Under the pieces are notes generated by a model that did not search any database, was not told the origin of the DNA, and saw nothing but the letters and a program-made list of their open reading frames with translations. A program made the translations under genes and the position numbers. Positions 1 through 7,221 of a stretch of 10,002 nt of DNA are shown in pieces. Source of the DNA: Baffinella frigidus (taxonomy: Eukaryota; Cryptophyceae; Cryptomonadales; Baffinellaceae); the NCBI GenBank assembly GCA_026770585.1, contig MU647003.1:223776-233777 (forward strand). Direction: 5' to 3'. How positions within the stretch are numbered: the first letter of the stretch is position 1; each line of letters starts with the position of its first letter.

Positions 1-154
1 GAAGGGTTCAGAAGGAAGGAACAAAGGAGAGAGGGATGGAGGGACGGAAGGACAGAGGGAGAAAGGAACAAGAAGAGAGAGACGAGGAAGGCAGATGGGA
101 AGGAAGAGGAGAGGAAAAGAGAAGAATGGGAACAGTGAGAAAGGAACGGAGCCC
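1..154. repeat. GA-rich purine tract (low complexity)
   Basis: The + strand is almost entirely A and G, built from loose GGAAGGA, GAGAGA and GGAAGAG words without a strict period. The open frames across it encode only charged low-complexity peptides (Arg, Lys, Glu, Gly), so I do not call a gene. Purine tracts like this are simple-sequence DNA that can adopt triplex structure; no role is visible here. Confidence 0.8.
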
Positions 155-667
155 CTGGAGGGGAGCTATATCACGAGTAGCCCACGAGGGGGACAACATG
201 GGACAATCAAACGTAGGCGCCAAGCGGGAATGGCAAGCGACAGGAACCTTATTGAAAGGCGGGGGGTTATTGATACACTCGCTGCCTTGCTAACTTCTCG
301 TTCAGGATCTCTCAAACCTGCCTGGACTTAACTCTACTGACTGCCACTGACACGTCGAGACACATTGGGATAACTCACGCGTGTATTGCCCCTAACTTTG
401 CTGACGTCCGTACATCGGGGGAGACTCCTACACAACACATTTTCTCTCCTTTCACCTCATTTGGTGTCTGACTGATTCCACCTCACCCCCCCACGCAATC
501 CCTCTCACCTTGAGGGGTATCCGTGGTTGGAGCTCCCATACCTCAACCATGGGATACCATGCGCCTCAGAAAGGCTGACTTGGGTTCGGTGTGTGTAATG
601 GGCGCGATTTTCTGGATCAACTCAAGCACCCCAAAAGAGCCACCCTGTATCTCCTCTTCACGAGCCT
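155..667. other. Non-coding stretch with no recognised gene
   Basis: No convincing coding sequence, RNA gene or transposon end is visible. The short open frames are of mixed composition with no recognisable domain. The only structure I see is a small imperfect hairpin at 517-558, with arms beginning GGTATCC and ending GGATACC. Confidence 0.5.
517..558. repeat. Short imperfect inverted repeat
   Basis: The left arm GGTATCCGTGGTTG pairs with the right arm CAACCATGGGATACC with one mismatch and one extra base, around a loop of about 13 nt. It could be a decayed foldback element or chance. No target-site duplication was identified. Confidence 0.45.
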
Positions 668-785
668 CTGCACTGGAGAGCGAAACGCGATCCGAAAGCA
701 AAAATGCCTTCTCTGCAGATCCCTTCTACGGAACGGCGTGTCGTTGGCATATGTTGGGAGAAATTAAAACCTAAAGGACCTAAAT
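668..785 (+). repeat. Dispersed repeat family A, copy 1
   Basis: This segment runs from CTGCACTGGA to CCTAAAGGACCTAAA and matches 6991-7112 along almost its whole length. Shared blocks include ACGCGATCCGAAAGCAAAAA, the TGCAGATC..TTTCTACGGAA-type block and AAAACCTAAAGGACCTAAA. The reverse complement of its right part matches 3629-3712, including CATATGCCAACGACACGCC. Three copies in two orientations within 7 kb indicate an interspersed repeat. There is no poly(A) tail, terminal inverted repeat or coding capacity, so it could be a SINE or another non-autonomous element. Frames crossing it give a recurring spurious peptide and are not genes. Confidence 0.75.
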
Positions 786-844
786 GGAGCCCCTAAGGGG
801 TCGACGTTCCCCCAAGAGAGTACAGCACCAAGGTGCTTTGACAG

Positions 845-2034
845 ATTTAGGGATTAGAGGGTTTGGGGGTTGGGGGTTGGGGTTCAGGATTAAGGGGTAA
901 GGGTTTAGGGTTTGGGGATTAGGGTTTAGGGATTAGGGTTTGCGGTTTGGGGTTGAGGGGTTTGGGGTAAGGATTTGGGGTTTAGGATTTAGGATTTGGT
1001 GTTTGGAGTTTATTGCTAAGGGTTAACGGTTAAGGGTGAAGGGTTGAGGGTTTAGAATTTGGGGTTTAGGGTTTAGGGTTTAGGGTTTAGGGTTTAGGGT
1101 TTAGGGTTTAGGGTTTAGGGTTTAGGGATCAGATTTTAGGGTTTCAGGTTCAGGGTTTAGGGTTGAGGGTTCAGGGTTTAGAGATTAGGGTTCAGGGTTC
1201 AGGGTTAAGGGTTTAGGGTTTAGGGTTCAGGGGCATAGGGGTTAGGGATCAGGGGTTTAGGGTTTAGGGTTTAGGGTTTAGGGTTGAGGGTTGAGGGTTC
1301 AGGATTTAGGGTTTAGGGTTTGGGGTGTAGGGTGTAGGGTTTAGGATTTATGATTTAGGGTGTAGGGTCCAGGGTCTAGGGATGAGGAATGGGGGATGAG
1401 GGATGAGGGATCAGGGGTTGAGGTTAAAGGTTTTTAAATTCATAGTTCATGGTTTAGGGTTTAGCGTTTGGGGTTTAGGGATTGGGGTTTAGGGTTGGGG
1501 GTTTAGGGTTTAGGGTTCAGGGCTTAGGGGTTAGGGCTTAGGGTTCAGGGGTCTAGAGTTTAGGGTTTAGTGTTTAGTGTTTAGGGTTTAGGGTTTAGGG
1601 TTTAGGGTTTAGGGTTTACGGTTTAGGGTTTAGGGTTTGATTTAGGGTTTAGGGTTAGGGTTATTGGGTTGAGGGTTTAGGGTCTAGGGTTGAGGGATTA
1701 GGTTTTAAGGTTTAGGATTTAGGGTGTAGGGATGAGGGATTATGGGTTGGTGTAAAGATTTTAAGATTTATGGTTCAGGGTTCAGGGTTCAGGGGATACG
1801 GTTTAGGGTTTAGGGTTCAGGGTTTAGGGTTTAGGGTTTAGTGTTTAGGGTCTAGGGTTTAGGGTTTAGGGTTCAGGGTTTTGGGTTTACGGTACATGGT
1901 GTAGGTTTTAGGGTTCAGGGTCTAGGTTCTAGAGTTGAGGGTTTATGTTTATTGTTTATCATTTAGGGCTTAGGTTTGAGGGTTGAGGGTTTAGAGCTTA
2001 GGGTTTAGGGTTTAGGGTTCAACCCTAAACCCTC
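845..2034 (+). repeat. Interstitial or subtelomeric TTTAGGG tract
   Basis: About 1.2 kb is made of the plant/algal-type telomere heptamer TTTAGGG and variants such as TTCAGGG, TTGAGGG, TTTGGGG and GATTAGGG. Perfect runs remain at about 1062-1127, 1254-1285 and 1577-1617, separated by decayed sequence with single-base and length changes. The G-rich strand is the + strand until about 2019, where it flips to CCCTAAACCCT. The mix of perfect and degraded units suggests an old telomere-derived tract with some recently homogenised cores. It has no coding capacity. Confidence 0.95.
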
Positions 2035-2057
2035 ATCTCTCGCCTCTTCGCCATGCC

Positions 2058-2119
2058 CGCCGGGGGACCCCCCCCCACCCTTCACGTCTGCAGCCCCGAC
2101 CTGGCTGCCGTATCCCCCT
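2058..2119 (+). repeat. GC-rich dispersed repeat family C, copy 1
   Basis: The block containing ACCCTTCACGTC, GCAGCCCCGACCTG and CTGCCGTATCCCCC recurs at 3108-3178 with very few changes, preceded in both places by a run of G then C. A third, partial match is at 3317-3360. It is non-coding repetitive DNA of unknown type, sitting just beyond the telomere-like tract. Confidence 0.7.
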
Positions 2120-2202
2120 GTTAAGTTGATACACGTCGGCTCCCGCTAAGAGGGAGAAGTAGGTCGAGACGCAGGGCTCCAACGCCCAGGACCCGACTTC
2201 AT

Positions 2203-2345
2203 CTCCGGGAAGGAGTTCTAAAACACGTTTTCTTAAGCCAATTCCCCTTCAAAAATGTCAACTTATGCGTAGAGAAAAGAATAAGTTAACGTATTTGAAG
2301 GGGAATTGACTTTTTAAAAACGAGTTTTAGAACTCCTTTTCCGAG
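2203..2345. mobile_element. Long-arm foldback (MITE-like) element, 143 bp
   Basis: Two arms of about 63 nt (2203-2265 and 2282-2345) are inverted copies of each other, joined by a loop of about 16 nt. Landmarks are AAGGAGTTCTAAAAC and CCAATTCCCCTTCAAA on the left, and TTTGAAGGGGAATTG and GTTTTAGAACTCCTT on the right. The interior is AT-rich while the flanks are GC-rich, which fits an insertion. There is no coding capacity. No clean target-site duplication was identified, so the exact ends are uncertain. It is unrelated in sequence to the CAGGGGTACC family at 7380-9556. Confidence 0.8.
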
Positions 2346-2386
2346 ATAAGACTGCGGCCCAATTCGTGCTCACGCCCAGCGCAGCG

Positions 2387-2421
2387 TGCTGCAGCGACAG
2401 ATCGGAGTCTCGCTCCTGTGA
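2387..2421 (+). repeat. Short dispersed repeat family D, copy 1
   Basis: The words GCTGCAGCGACAGATC and GAGTCTCGCT..TGTGA recur at 2720-2754 with only a few substitutions, about 333 bp downstream in the same orientation. This looks like part of a degraded interspersed or tandem repeat in the non-coding patchwork. Open frames across this area show no recognisable domain. Confidence 0.6.
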
Positions 2422-2719
2422 CCACCAGCCATCCCAGGCGGACCAAATCGAGGCTGGGTTGTGCGCCAATTCCTCTGGTGGCACCTTCGAATTCGAATGT
2501 TCTACCCATGGAAATGGCTCCAAACAATCGTCGATTTGGTTCGCCTCGCAGGGCTGGTGGGATGTGTTCAGTGGGACCGTTGCCCGCAGCGTGCTGCTTG
2601 ACCAGCCCTTTAGTAAGGTCTGGGAGGCGGAAAGGAGGGTTTCATGCAGTACATCGCAATGCTCACATACGGCTGTCTCACTGTCTCACCACAGCGCACC
2701 AGCGTAGGAAATCACCATC
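2422..2719. other. Non-coding patchwork, no gene recognised
   Basis: Open frames cross this stretch on both strands, the longest running 2418-2963 on the + strand. Their translations are of mixed composition, rich in Ser, Cys and Arg, and lack any motif. That frame also runs through repeat copies at 2720-2878. I see no promoter, RNA gene or clear repeat between the two family D copies. Confidence 0.5.
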
Positions 2720-2754
2720 CTGCTGCAGCGACAGATCAGAGTCTCGCTTCTGTG
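2720..2754 (+). repeat. Short dispersed repeat family D, copy 2
   Basis: Near-identical to 2387-2421. It lies directly upstream of family B copy 1, so D and B may belong to one longer composite repeat here. Confidence 0.6.
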
Positions 2755-2758
2755 ATGT

Positions 2759-2878
2759 GGTCCTTGAGGTCCTTTCGGTTCTGTTAACTCCCGCCATAAG
2801 CGGACACTGGAACTGGTTCTGTAGAAAAGCCATGCTTCCTTGCGGATCACATCAAGCCCCCCGGTGCAGAAGATCGCA
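2759..2878 (+). repeat. Dispersed repeat family B, copy 1
   Basis: Matches 7783-7892 in direct orientation, including CGGACACTGGAACTGGTTCT, AAAAGCCATGCTTCCTT and CGGATCACATCAAGCCCCCC. It also matches 3381-3464 in inverted orientation. Its left part (GGTCCTTTCGGTT, then CTCCCGCCATAAGC) aligns with the reverse complement of family A (GGTCCTTTAGGTT, then CTCCCAACATATGC). A and B therefore appear to be diverged subfamilies of one interspersed element. No ORF or terminal inverted repeat is evident. Confidence 0.75.
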
Positions 2879-3107
2879 GCAGAAACCGGCTAACGGGTTC
2901 TCCTCAATCCCAGTGGGGAACACGGGCTCTCGAATCAGTTCCCTAATTAGCGTTTTCATTTAATTAGGAGGTCTAATTAAATTTTCTATACCCTAAATAA
3001 TTTCTGATATTCAACCTCCTATTGAAAAGTGACTGATTCAGTTGTCTTTCGAGATGAATGGTCACCCCACGTCGAGTGCCCCTGTTCGCCTCGACCCCGC
3101 CACGGCC
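2879..3107. other. AT-rich then mixed non-coding stretch
   Basis: About 2940-3050 is AT-rich and contains TTAATTAGG and TCTAATTAAA near-repeats; the sequence then becomes GC-rich. No gene, RNA or defined mobile element is seen. Confidence 0.45.
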
Positions 3108-3193
3108 GCGGGGGGAACCCCCACCCCCACCCACCACCCTTCACGTCCGCAGCCCCGACCTGCCTGCCGTATCCCCCAAGACGCGCGACCAGC
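3108..3193 (+). repeat. GC-rich dispersed repeat family C, copy 2
   Basis: Contains the same CGTCCGCAGCCCCGACCTG and GCCGTATCCCCC block as 2058-2119. Its right part, 3150-3193, is repeated with a few substitutions at 3317-3360, about 167 bp on, ending AAGACGCGCGACCAGC against AAGACGCGCGGCCAGC. The overlapping open frames are Pro/Arg-rich by composition and are not called as genes. Confidence 0.7.
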
Positions 3194-3316
3194 TAGGACG
3201 GCTAGTGGGGGCGTCGAGCGTGTACGCCTCGCCTCCGCCGCCATGCCCGCCATGGGGCATGCCCGCTCGCGGGTGGGAGCGACCATTCGACCCACTCTCC
3301 CACCCGTGGGCGTTCT

Positions 3317-3360
3317 CAGCCTCGACCTGCCTGCCGTGTGCCCCAAGACGCGCGGCCAGC
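3317..3360 (+). repeat. GC-rich dispersed repeat family C, partial copy 3
   Basis: Partial direct copy of 3150-3193 (CTCGACCTGCCTGCCGT, then CCCCAAGACGCGCGG). The 167-bp spacing suggests a local tandem duplication of this GC-rich segment. Confidence 0.6.
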
Positions 3361-3380
3361 CAGGCCTCTACTCACCCGCA

Positions 3381-3464
3381 GCCGGAAGGAAGCATGGCCT
3401 TTCTGCAGGATACGTTCCGGTGTCCGTCTAGGGTGGGAGTTACAATCACCTAACGGACCTAACG
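3381..3464 (-). repeat. Dispersed repeat family B, inverted copy
   Basis: Reverse complement of the family B unit: GGAAGGAAGCATGGC, TTTCTGCAG, GTGTCCG, TGGGAG and CCTAACGG appear in the order expected on the minus strand relative to 7783-7892. It is more diverged than the two direct copies. Confidence 0.65.
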
Positions 3465-3628
3465 CCCAACCTGCCCCCGCTTGCATGCTAAGACGTGGGG
3501 AAGGGTCGCCTCTGTTTCAAGCAGGCCCCCTCCCGCACACATTCTCTCTCTCCTGACGGAGCTTATGGAGCTTCAGTGGTCAGAGCGAGCCTCCTGAACT
3601 TGCTCAGTTGGTAGAAGCAGCGGCGTGG
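3465..3628. other. Non-coding spacer between repeat copies
   Basis: Nothing firm is seen here. A tRNA A-box-like word, TTGCTCAGTTGGTAGA, occurs at about 3600-3615 just upstream of family A copy 3, but no complete tRNA cloverleaf can be built around it. Confidence 0.4.
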
Positions 3629-3712
3629 TGTTCTTTAGGTCCTTTAGGTTTTAAATGCTCCCAACATATGCCAACGACACGCCCTTCCGTAGAAAGGACT
3701 GCAGAGAAATGT
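3629..3712 (-). repeat. Dispersed repeat family A, inverted copy 3
   Basis: Reads TTAGGTCCTTTAGGTTTTAA, then CTCCCAACATATGCC, CTTCCGTAGAA and CTGCAGAGAA, which is the reverse complement of the right part of 668-785. Similarity fades after about 3712, so this copy is truncated or diverged. Confidence 0.7.
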
Positions 3713-4261
3713 TGGTTTCCCCTCTCATCCTTCTCCTCTCCGCGAGCAACTGCCGCACCTCCTACACCAGCCCGTGCGACGGTTCGTAGACCAGAGCGGG
3801 GGTCACAACAGGAATCGGTGCAGCGCTGCGGCTATTGGAGCTATGGGATCTTTAACGTTTCTGCGCCGGCTGCTGCAAAATGGTCAAAACGGCCTCCAAA
3901 ATGGTCAAACCCTCCAAAGTCGACAGGACGGCAACTTTTACCGTAGAAATGGCTCAAGTGTCCTCAACTGGGCTGGGAGGGTTGGCTGTCCTCTCCCGCG
4001 CGCTGTGACCGACGGGCGATCCGTGCGTCACGCCGCCCCTCTGCGTCGGAGATCAGGTCTGCCTCCTGTAGTTTTGCTGTGGCGACGCGGTTCCTGGGAG
4101 CAGCGGCAGCCTCCCCTTCAAGCTGAAGCAAACAAGAATTGCACCCCCTTCTCCTCTGCTGATGTCCAGCCAGCTGTCTCCTTCGCTGACTGTCGACGCG
4201 TGTGGCAGGTGCAGGCTCGTGACCGCAGGCTCAGTACTCGCGAAAGAAGCAGGTCGGCAGC
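3713..4261. other. Upstream region and putative 5' leader of the WD40 gene
   Basis: I see no separate gene here; open frames in both directions lack recognisable domains. No TATA box or other core promoter element can be identified with confidence. An in-frame TGA at 4220-4222 precedes the chosen start codon at 4262, which limits any upstream extension of the protein by simple read-through. Confidence 0.45.
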
Positions 4262-6925
4262 ATGGGCGGCAAGCGCAGGGCACAGCCCGCGGGGAACGCT
4301 CAGGGTAAGGGGGCATTTGGGGATGGGGGTGCGGCGCTGGGGGGGGCGTCGCGGAAGCGGCAGACGCGGGGGCTGAGCGCGCAGGGTGCCGCTGGGGCTG
4401 GCTTGAGCGGGCAGGAGGATTCGGGGTCGATGTTGGCTCCCGTGACGGTGTGCTTCTCGATGAGGTGCAACCCGAGTGCGCTGGCCGGGAGCAAGGCAGG
4501 GCTGGCGGCAGCGGTGGAGGCTGCGCTGAGGAGTGCGGTGGCGGAGTTCGGGGGGCGGGAGTTCAAGGTGGAGTGGACGCGCGTGGGGCCAGGCGAGGAC
4601 ACGCTGCAACGGGTGCTGCCGTTGTTGTTGGAGCGCATGGGGCCGGAGGGCGGGGCGAAGTGCTTCCTGGTCTGTAAGTCGTGGAGGAGGGAGATGGAGG
4701 CGCGCGGCGTTTGCAACAAAACCCTGCAGCTGTGCTCGACCCTTGCGGGGGGCGGGGATGCTGCGCTCCTCGGGCAGAACGCGCAGCGGCGACTGGAGGC
4801 GAGCACCGGCGACCCTGAGCGCGCCATGTGCCTCGATGCCAGCGCGTTCCTGCAGCGGACGGACGGATGGAAAGCATTTCTCTCTGAGTGGCTGCAGGCC
4901 GCGTCGCAGGAGCCTGACGCGAGCTTCTTGTCGCGGGGGGCAGCGTCGACGGCGGAGGCCCTCGGGTTGCCGCTGGTCCGGTGTGTTGGCAAGCCGCAGG
5001 GGGGGGTTCCGGGGTCGTATACGCTGGCGGGCCACTCTGACTTCGTGCGGTGTGTTGCGATCTCCGCGGACGGGACGCGCTTCGTCACCGGATCGCATGA
5101 CACGCTCGTGAAGATCTTGAACGCCGAGACCGGAGCCGAGGTGGGGCATTCTGGTGTGAGTGCGATTTTCAGGGTGGTTGGTTGATGGGGCTGCTGTTTT
5201 TTCCCGGCGTTTGATGCAGGATTGTTCTTGGAAGGGGTCTGAGGAGAGGTTGGGTTGGCAGGTGTGCACGATGACGGGCCACACGGACCGGGTGAGCGTT
5301 GTCGCTTTCTCTCGGGACGGGACGCGCATCGTGAGCGGGTCGGATGACAACCTCCTCAAGATCTGGGACGCCGGGAGCGGGGCAGAGGTGATAAATTGTT
5401 GAGTGACCGCGTTGAGGGAGGTGGGGAATGCTTTGCGGGCGTTTGCTGCAGGAGTGGTCTGGAAAGCGGTCTAAGGTGAACAACTTTGTGGTGCGATGAG
5501 GGGGGTGGGGTATTTTTTGGGGGGGTGAGGGGGCGTCTGGCGAATGGTTTGGGAAGTGGTCTGAGGTGGCGGCGTTTTCAGGTGTGCACGCTGACGGGCC
5601 ACACGGACCGGGTGAACTCGGTCGCGATCTCTCTTGACGGGAAGCACATCGTCAGCGGGTCGCGTGACAGCCTCGTCAAGATCTGGGACGCCGCGACCGG
5701 GGCCGAGGTGAGCAGCCATGAAGGGTTGACTGTGTGCAGCGAGGATTCGATTTTGGTTCCGGGGGGAAAGCCGCGGTGGGCATTGACGCGTGCTGGGTTT
5801 TGCAGGTGCGCACGCTGGGGGGTCACACGGGCCCGGTGTACTCGGTCGCGATCTCGTGGAACGGCAAGCGTATCGTCAGCGGGTCGCGTGACAGCCTCGT
5901 CAAGATCTGGGACGCCGCCACCGGGGCCGAGGTCAGCATTCTTGAGTGAGTGCGTTGAGGGTGGTGGGGTGGTGGGGGAGGGGAGTTGCGGGCGTTTGCT
6001 GCAGGGTTGGTCTGGGGAGTGGTCTCAGGTGAGAGTGGTTCGGCAGGTGTGCGCGCTTGGTGTTTGAAGTTGTCTGAGGTGACGGTGTGTTGGCAGGTCC
6101 ACACGCTGACGCGGCACTCGGGCCCGGTGTACTCGGTCGCGATCTCGCGGGACGGCACGCGCGTCGTGAGCGGGTCGGAGGCCGGGCTCGTGAAGATCTG
6201 GGACGTCGAGACCGGAGCCGAGGTGAGCAGCTTTGTGGGAGTACGGTGGGGTGAGGCGATGGGGGTGCTTCGCGGGTTCAGGGTTTCCCCCGTAATTCTG
6301 CCTTGGCAGTGGTCTGAGGAGAGGGTGCTGTGGCAGGTGTGCACGCTGACCGGGCACGGCTTGAGGATTCCTGGACCCGACTGACATGAGTCGTGGATCA
6401 TGTTGGCAGATTCGCAGCTTGAGCGGGCACACCGGCGAGGGCCTCTGCCTCTGCACGGTGGACGAGGACGGAGCTCCTGAAGAGGATGAATACGGCGAGC
6501 CCATCCTTCACCCGAGGTGCCCCGTGACCGGACACTCGGGAGCGGTGGAGCAGGTGGCGTTCAGCGACGACGGCACACAGGTCATGAGCGCCGGCGACGG
6601 CGACGACAACCATGTTCTCCTTTGGGAACTAATGTCCGGCAGGCAGGTGCGCCAGCTCGCCGGCTCCGATTTTGCCTTGGTGAAGGGTCTCACCGATGAG
6701 CACAAGAGGGGCCGCCACGTCCTCATAATTGAAGGCGACACGCTTCTGATCTACGAAAGCGGGAAGGAGGAGCAATACGGGGGGGGCGGTGCGGCAGCAG
6801 CTCCCGTGGCGTGCTTCAGGGCGCCGCGCCGCATCACCTCTGCGCGGTGCCACGGCGCAGCAATCTGCGTTGGGTGCTACGGCGGCGCGGTGTGTATTTT
6901 GTCGGCGCCGCTCCTCACTGCCTAG
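4262..6925 (+). CDS. F-box-like / WD40-repeat protein, six exons
   Basis: I read six exons: 4262-5140, 5262-5387, 5582-5707, 5806-5931, 6097-6222 and 6410-6925. They total 1,899 nt (632 residues plus a TAG stop). All introns are GT-AG and phase 0. The start ATG has A at -3 and G at +4, with an in-frame TGA upstream at 4220. Residues 1-60 are Gly/Ala-rich low complexity. Residues about 114-148 resemble an F-box (LQRVLPLLLERM, then KCFLVCKSWRREM). WD40 blades follow at 252-293, 294-335, 336-377, 378-419 and 420-461, each with a GH near the start and mostly KIWDA near the end; blade 1 has KILNA in place of KIWD. The last exon carries a partial blade, then VTGHSGAVEQVAFSDDG..LLWE at about 499-540, and an unclassified C-terminus. 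F-box plus WD40 proteins usually select substrates for SCF ubiquitin ligases; that role is inferred. Weak points are the unusual donors GTGGGG (5141) and GTCAGC (5932). Confidence 0.78.
5388..5581 (+). other. Intron 2, probably a fusion of two introns
   Basis: At 194 nt this is the longest intron in the array. It contains two copies of the intron 3'-end motif: GGAAAGCGGTCTAAGGTG at about 5461-5478 and GGGAAGTGGTCTGAGGTGG at about 5551-5569. After the first copy, GTGAACAACTTTGTGG resembles the 5' start of intron 5 (GTGAGCAGCTTTGTGG at 6223). The simplest reading is that a blade exon once lay between two introns and was deleted. Confidence 0.55.
6047..6067 (+). pseudogene. Stump of a blade exon inside intron 4
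   Basis: After a CGGCAG acceptor-like sequence, GTGTGCGCGCTTGG matches the first codons of the blade exons (VCTL). It then reads into TGA within seven codons, with no blade body and no donor. It is followed by another copy of the intron 3' motif and the true acceptor at 6096. I read this as a deleted blade exon left within the intron. Confidence 0.6.
6337..6384 (+). pseudogene. Truncated blade exon inside intron 5
   Basis: Following a TGTGGCAG acceptor, this segment encodes VCTLTGHG, the start of a WD40 blade. It then loses similarity and hits an in-frame TGA at 6382-6384. No GT donor precedes the stop. The preferred splice skips it, joining 6222 to 6410, where IRSLSGHT restarts the blade pattern in frame. 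If it were ever spliced in, the transcript would end early, so a poison-exon role is possible but not shown. Confidence 0.65.
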
Positions 6926-6990
6926 AAGCGGCGGTGTGAAAGCGGCGGCCTGAATGCAGATCGAGGGCTGTGTGATTGAAGGCCCGACAA
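6926..6990. other. Short 3' flank of the WD40 gene
   Basis: Directly after the stop codon, AGCGGCGGTGTGAA and AGCGGCGGCCTGAA form a short tandem repeat. No AATAAA-type polyadenylation signal is visible before the family A copy begins at 6991, so the transcript may end within that repeat. Confidence 0.4.
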
Positions 6991-7112
6991 CTGCACTGGA
7001 AAGCTAAACGCGATCCGAAAGCAAAAAATGCCTTTTATGCAGATCCTTTCTACGGAAGGGCGTGGCGGTGGGCCGTGTTGGGAGATATTAAAACCTAAAG
7101 GACCTAAAGGAC
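6991..7112 (+). repeat. Dispersed repeat family A, copy 2
   Basis: Direct copy of 668-785 beginning CTGCACTGGA and ending AAACCTAAAGGACCTAAAGG. It lies 65 bp past the stop codon of the WD40 gene and may form part of its 3' untranslated region. Confidence 0.75.
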
Positions 7113-7221
7113 ACTTCACGCACATGGAACGGGGGAGTGCGGTTTTCTCCCAGTTTGTACCGAGTCGCGCGATCTTGGAATTTCTCTCGAGTCTTCCCTG
7201 AGTATGGTTGGTGTGTGCTTC

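Larger units (their letters stand above)
5262..6222 (+). repeat. Tandem array of WD40 exon-plus-intron units
   Basis: Four exons of exactly 126 nt (5262-5387, 5582-5707, 5806-5931, 6097-6222) each start GTG or GTC right after an AG acceptor and end GCCGAG or GCAGAG before a GT donor. Each encodes one complete 42-residue blade. The introns (194, 98 and 165 nt here; 121 before and 187 after) share motifs, notably GGCGTTTGCTGCAGG at about 5438-5452 and 5990-6004, and a TGGTCTGAGGTGA-like word near the 3' ends. The whole exon-intron unit has therefore been duplicated. Exons 3 and 4 are identical over a long block in their second halves, while exons 4 and 5 share a block in the first half, which suggests later gene conversion. 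Confidence 0.85.

Noticed and set aside
36-331. Open frames in the GA-rich tract
   Set aside because: The products are low-complexity Glu/Arg/Gly/Lys peptides explained by simple-sequence DNA.
2366-2963. Two overlapping + strand open frames of 113 and 181 residues
   Set aside because: They run through repeat families D and B, show no motif, and have no conserved-looking composition.
3042-3556. Pro/Arg-rich open frames on both strands
   Set aside because: Several frames are open at once because of high GC and internal repeats, and there is no domain or consistent start.
3594-3670. Possible tRNA gene around TTGCTCAGTTGGTAGA
   Set aside because: Only an A-box-like word is present. A D stem with an extra base, no anticodon stem and no properly spaced T arm rule out a tRNA call.
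5156-5161. Alternative donor GTGAGT for exon 1
   Set aside because: It is a stronger donor match and keeps the frame, adding five residues. But the other blades end exactly at GAG, so 5140 is preferred. Transcript data could reverse this.
4118-5359. A 413-residue open frame on the minus strand
   Set aside because: It is antisense to exon 1 and exon 2 of the WD40 gene, is rich in Arg and Pro as expected of GC-rich shadow frames, and has no recognisable domain.
5946-5951. Alternative donor GTGAGT after exon 4
   Set aside because: Using it adds 14 nt, shifts the frame and produces a stop soon after the next acceptor. The weaker GTCAGC donor at 5932 keeps the blade pattern and is preferred.
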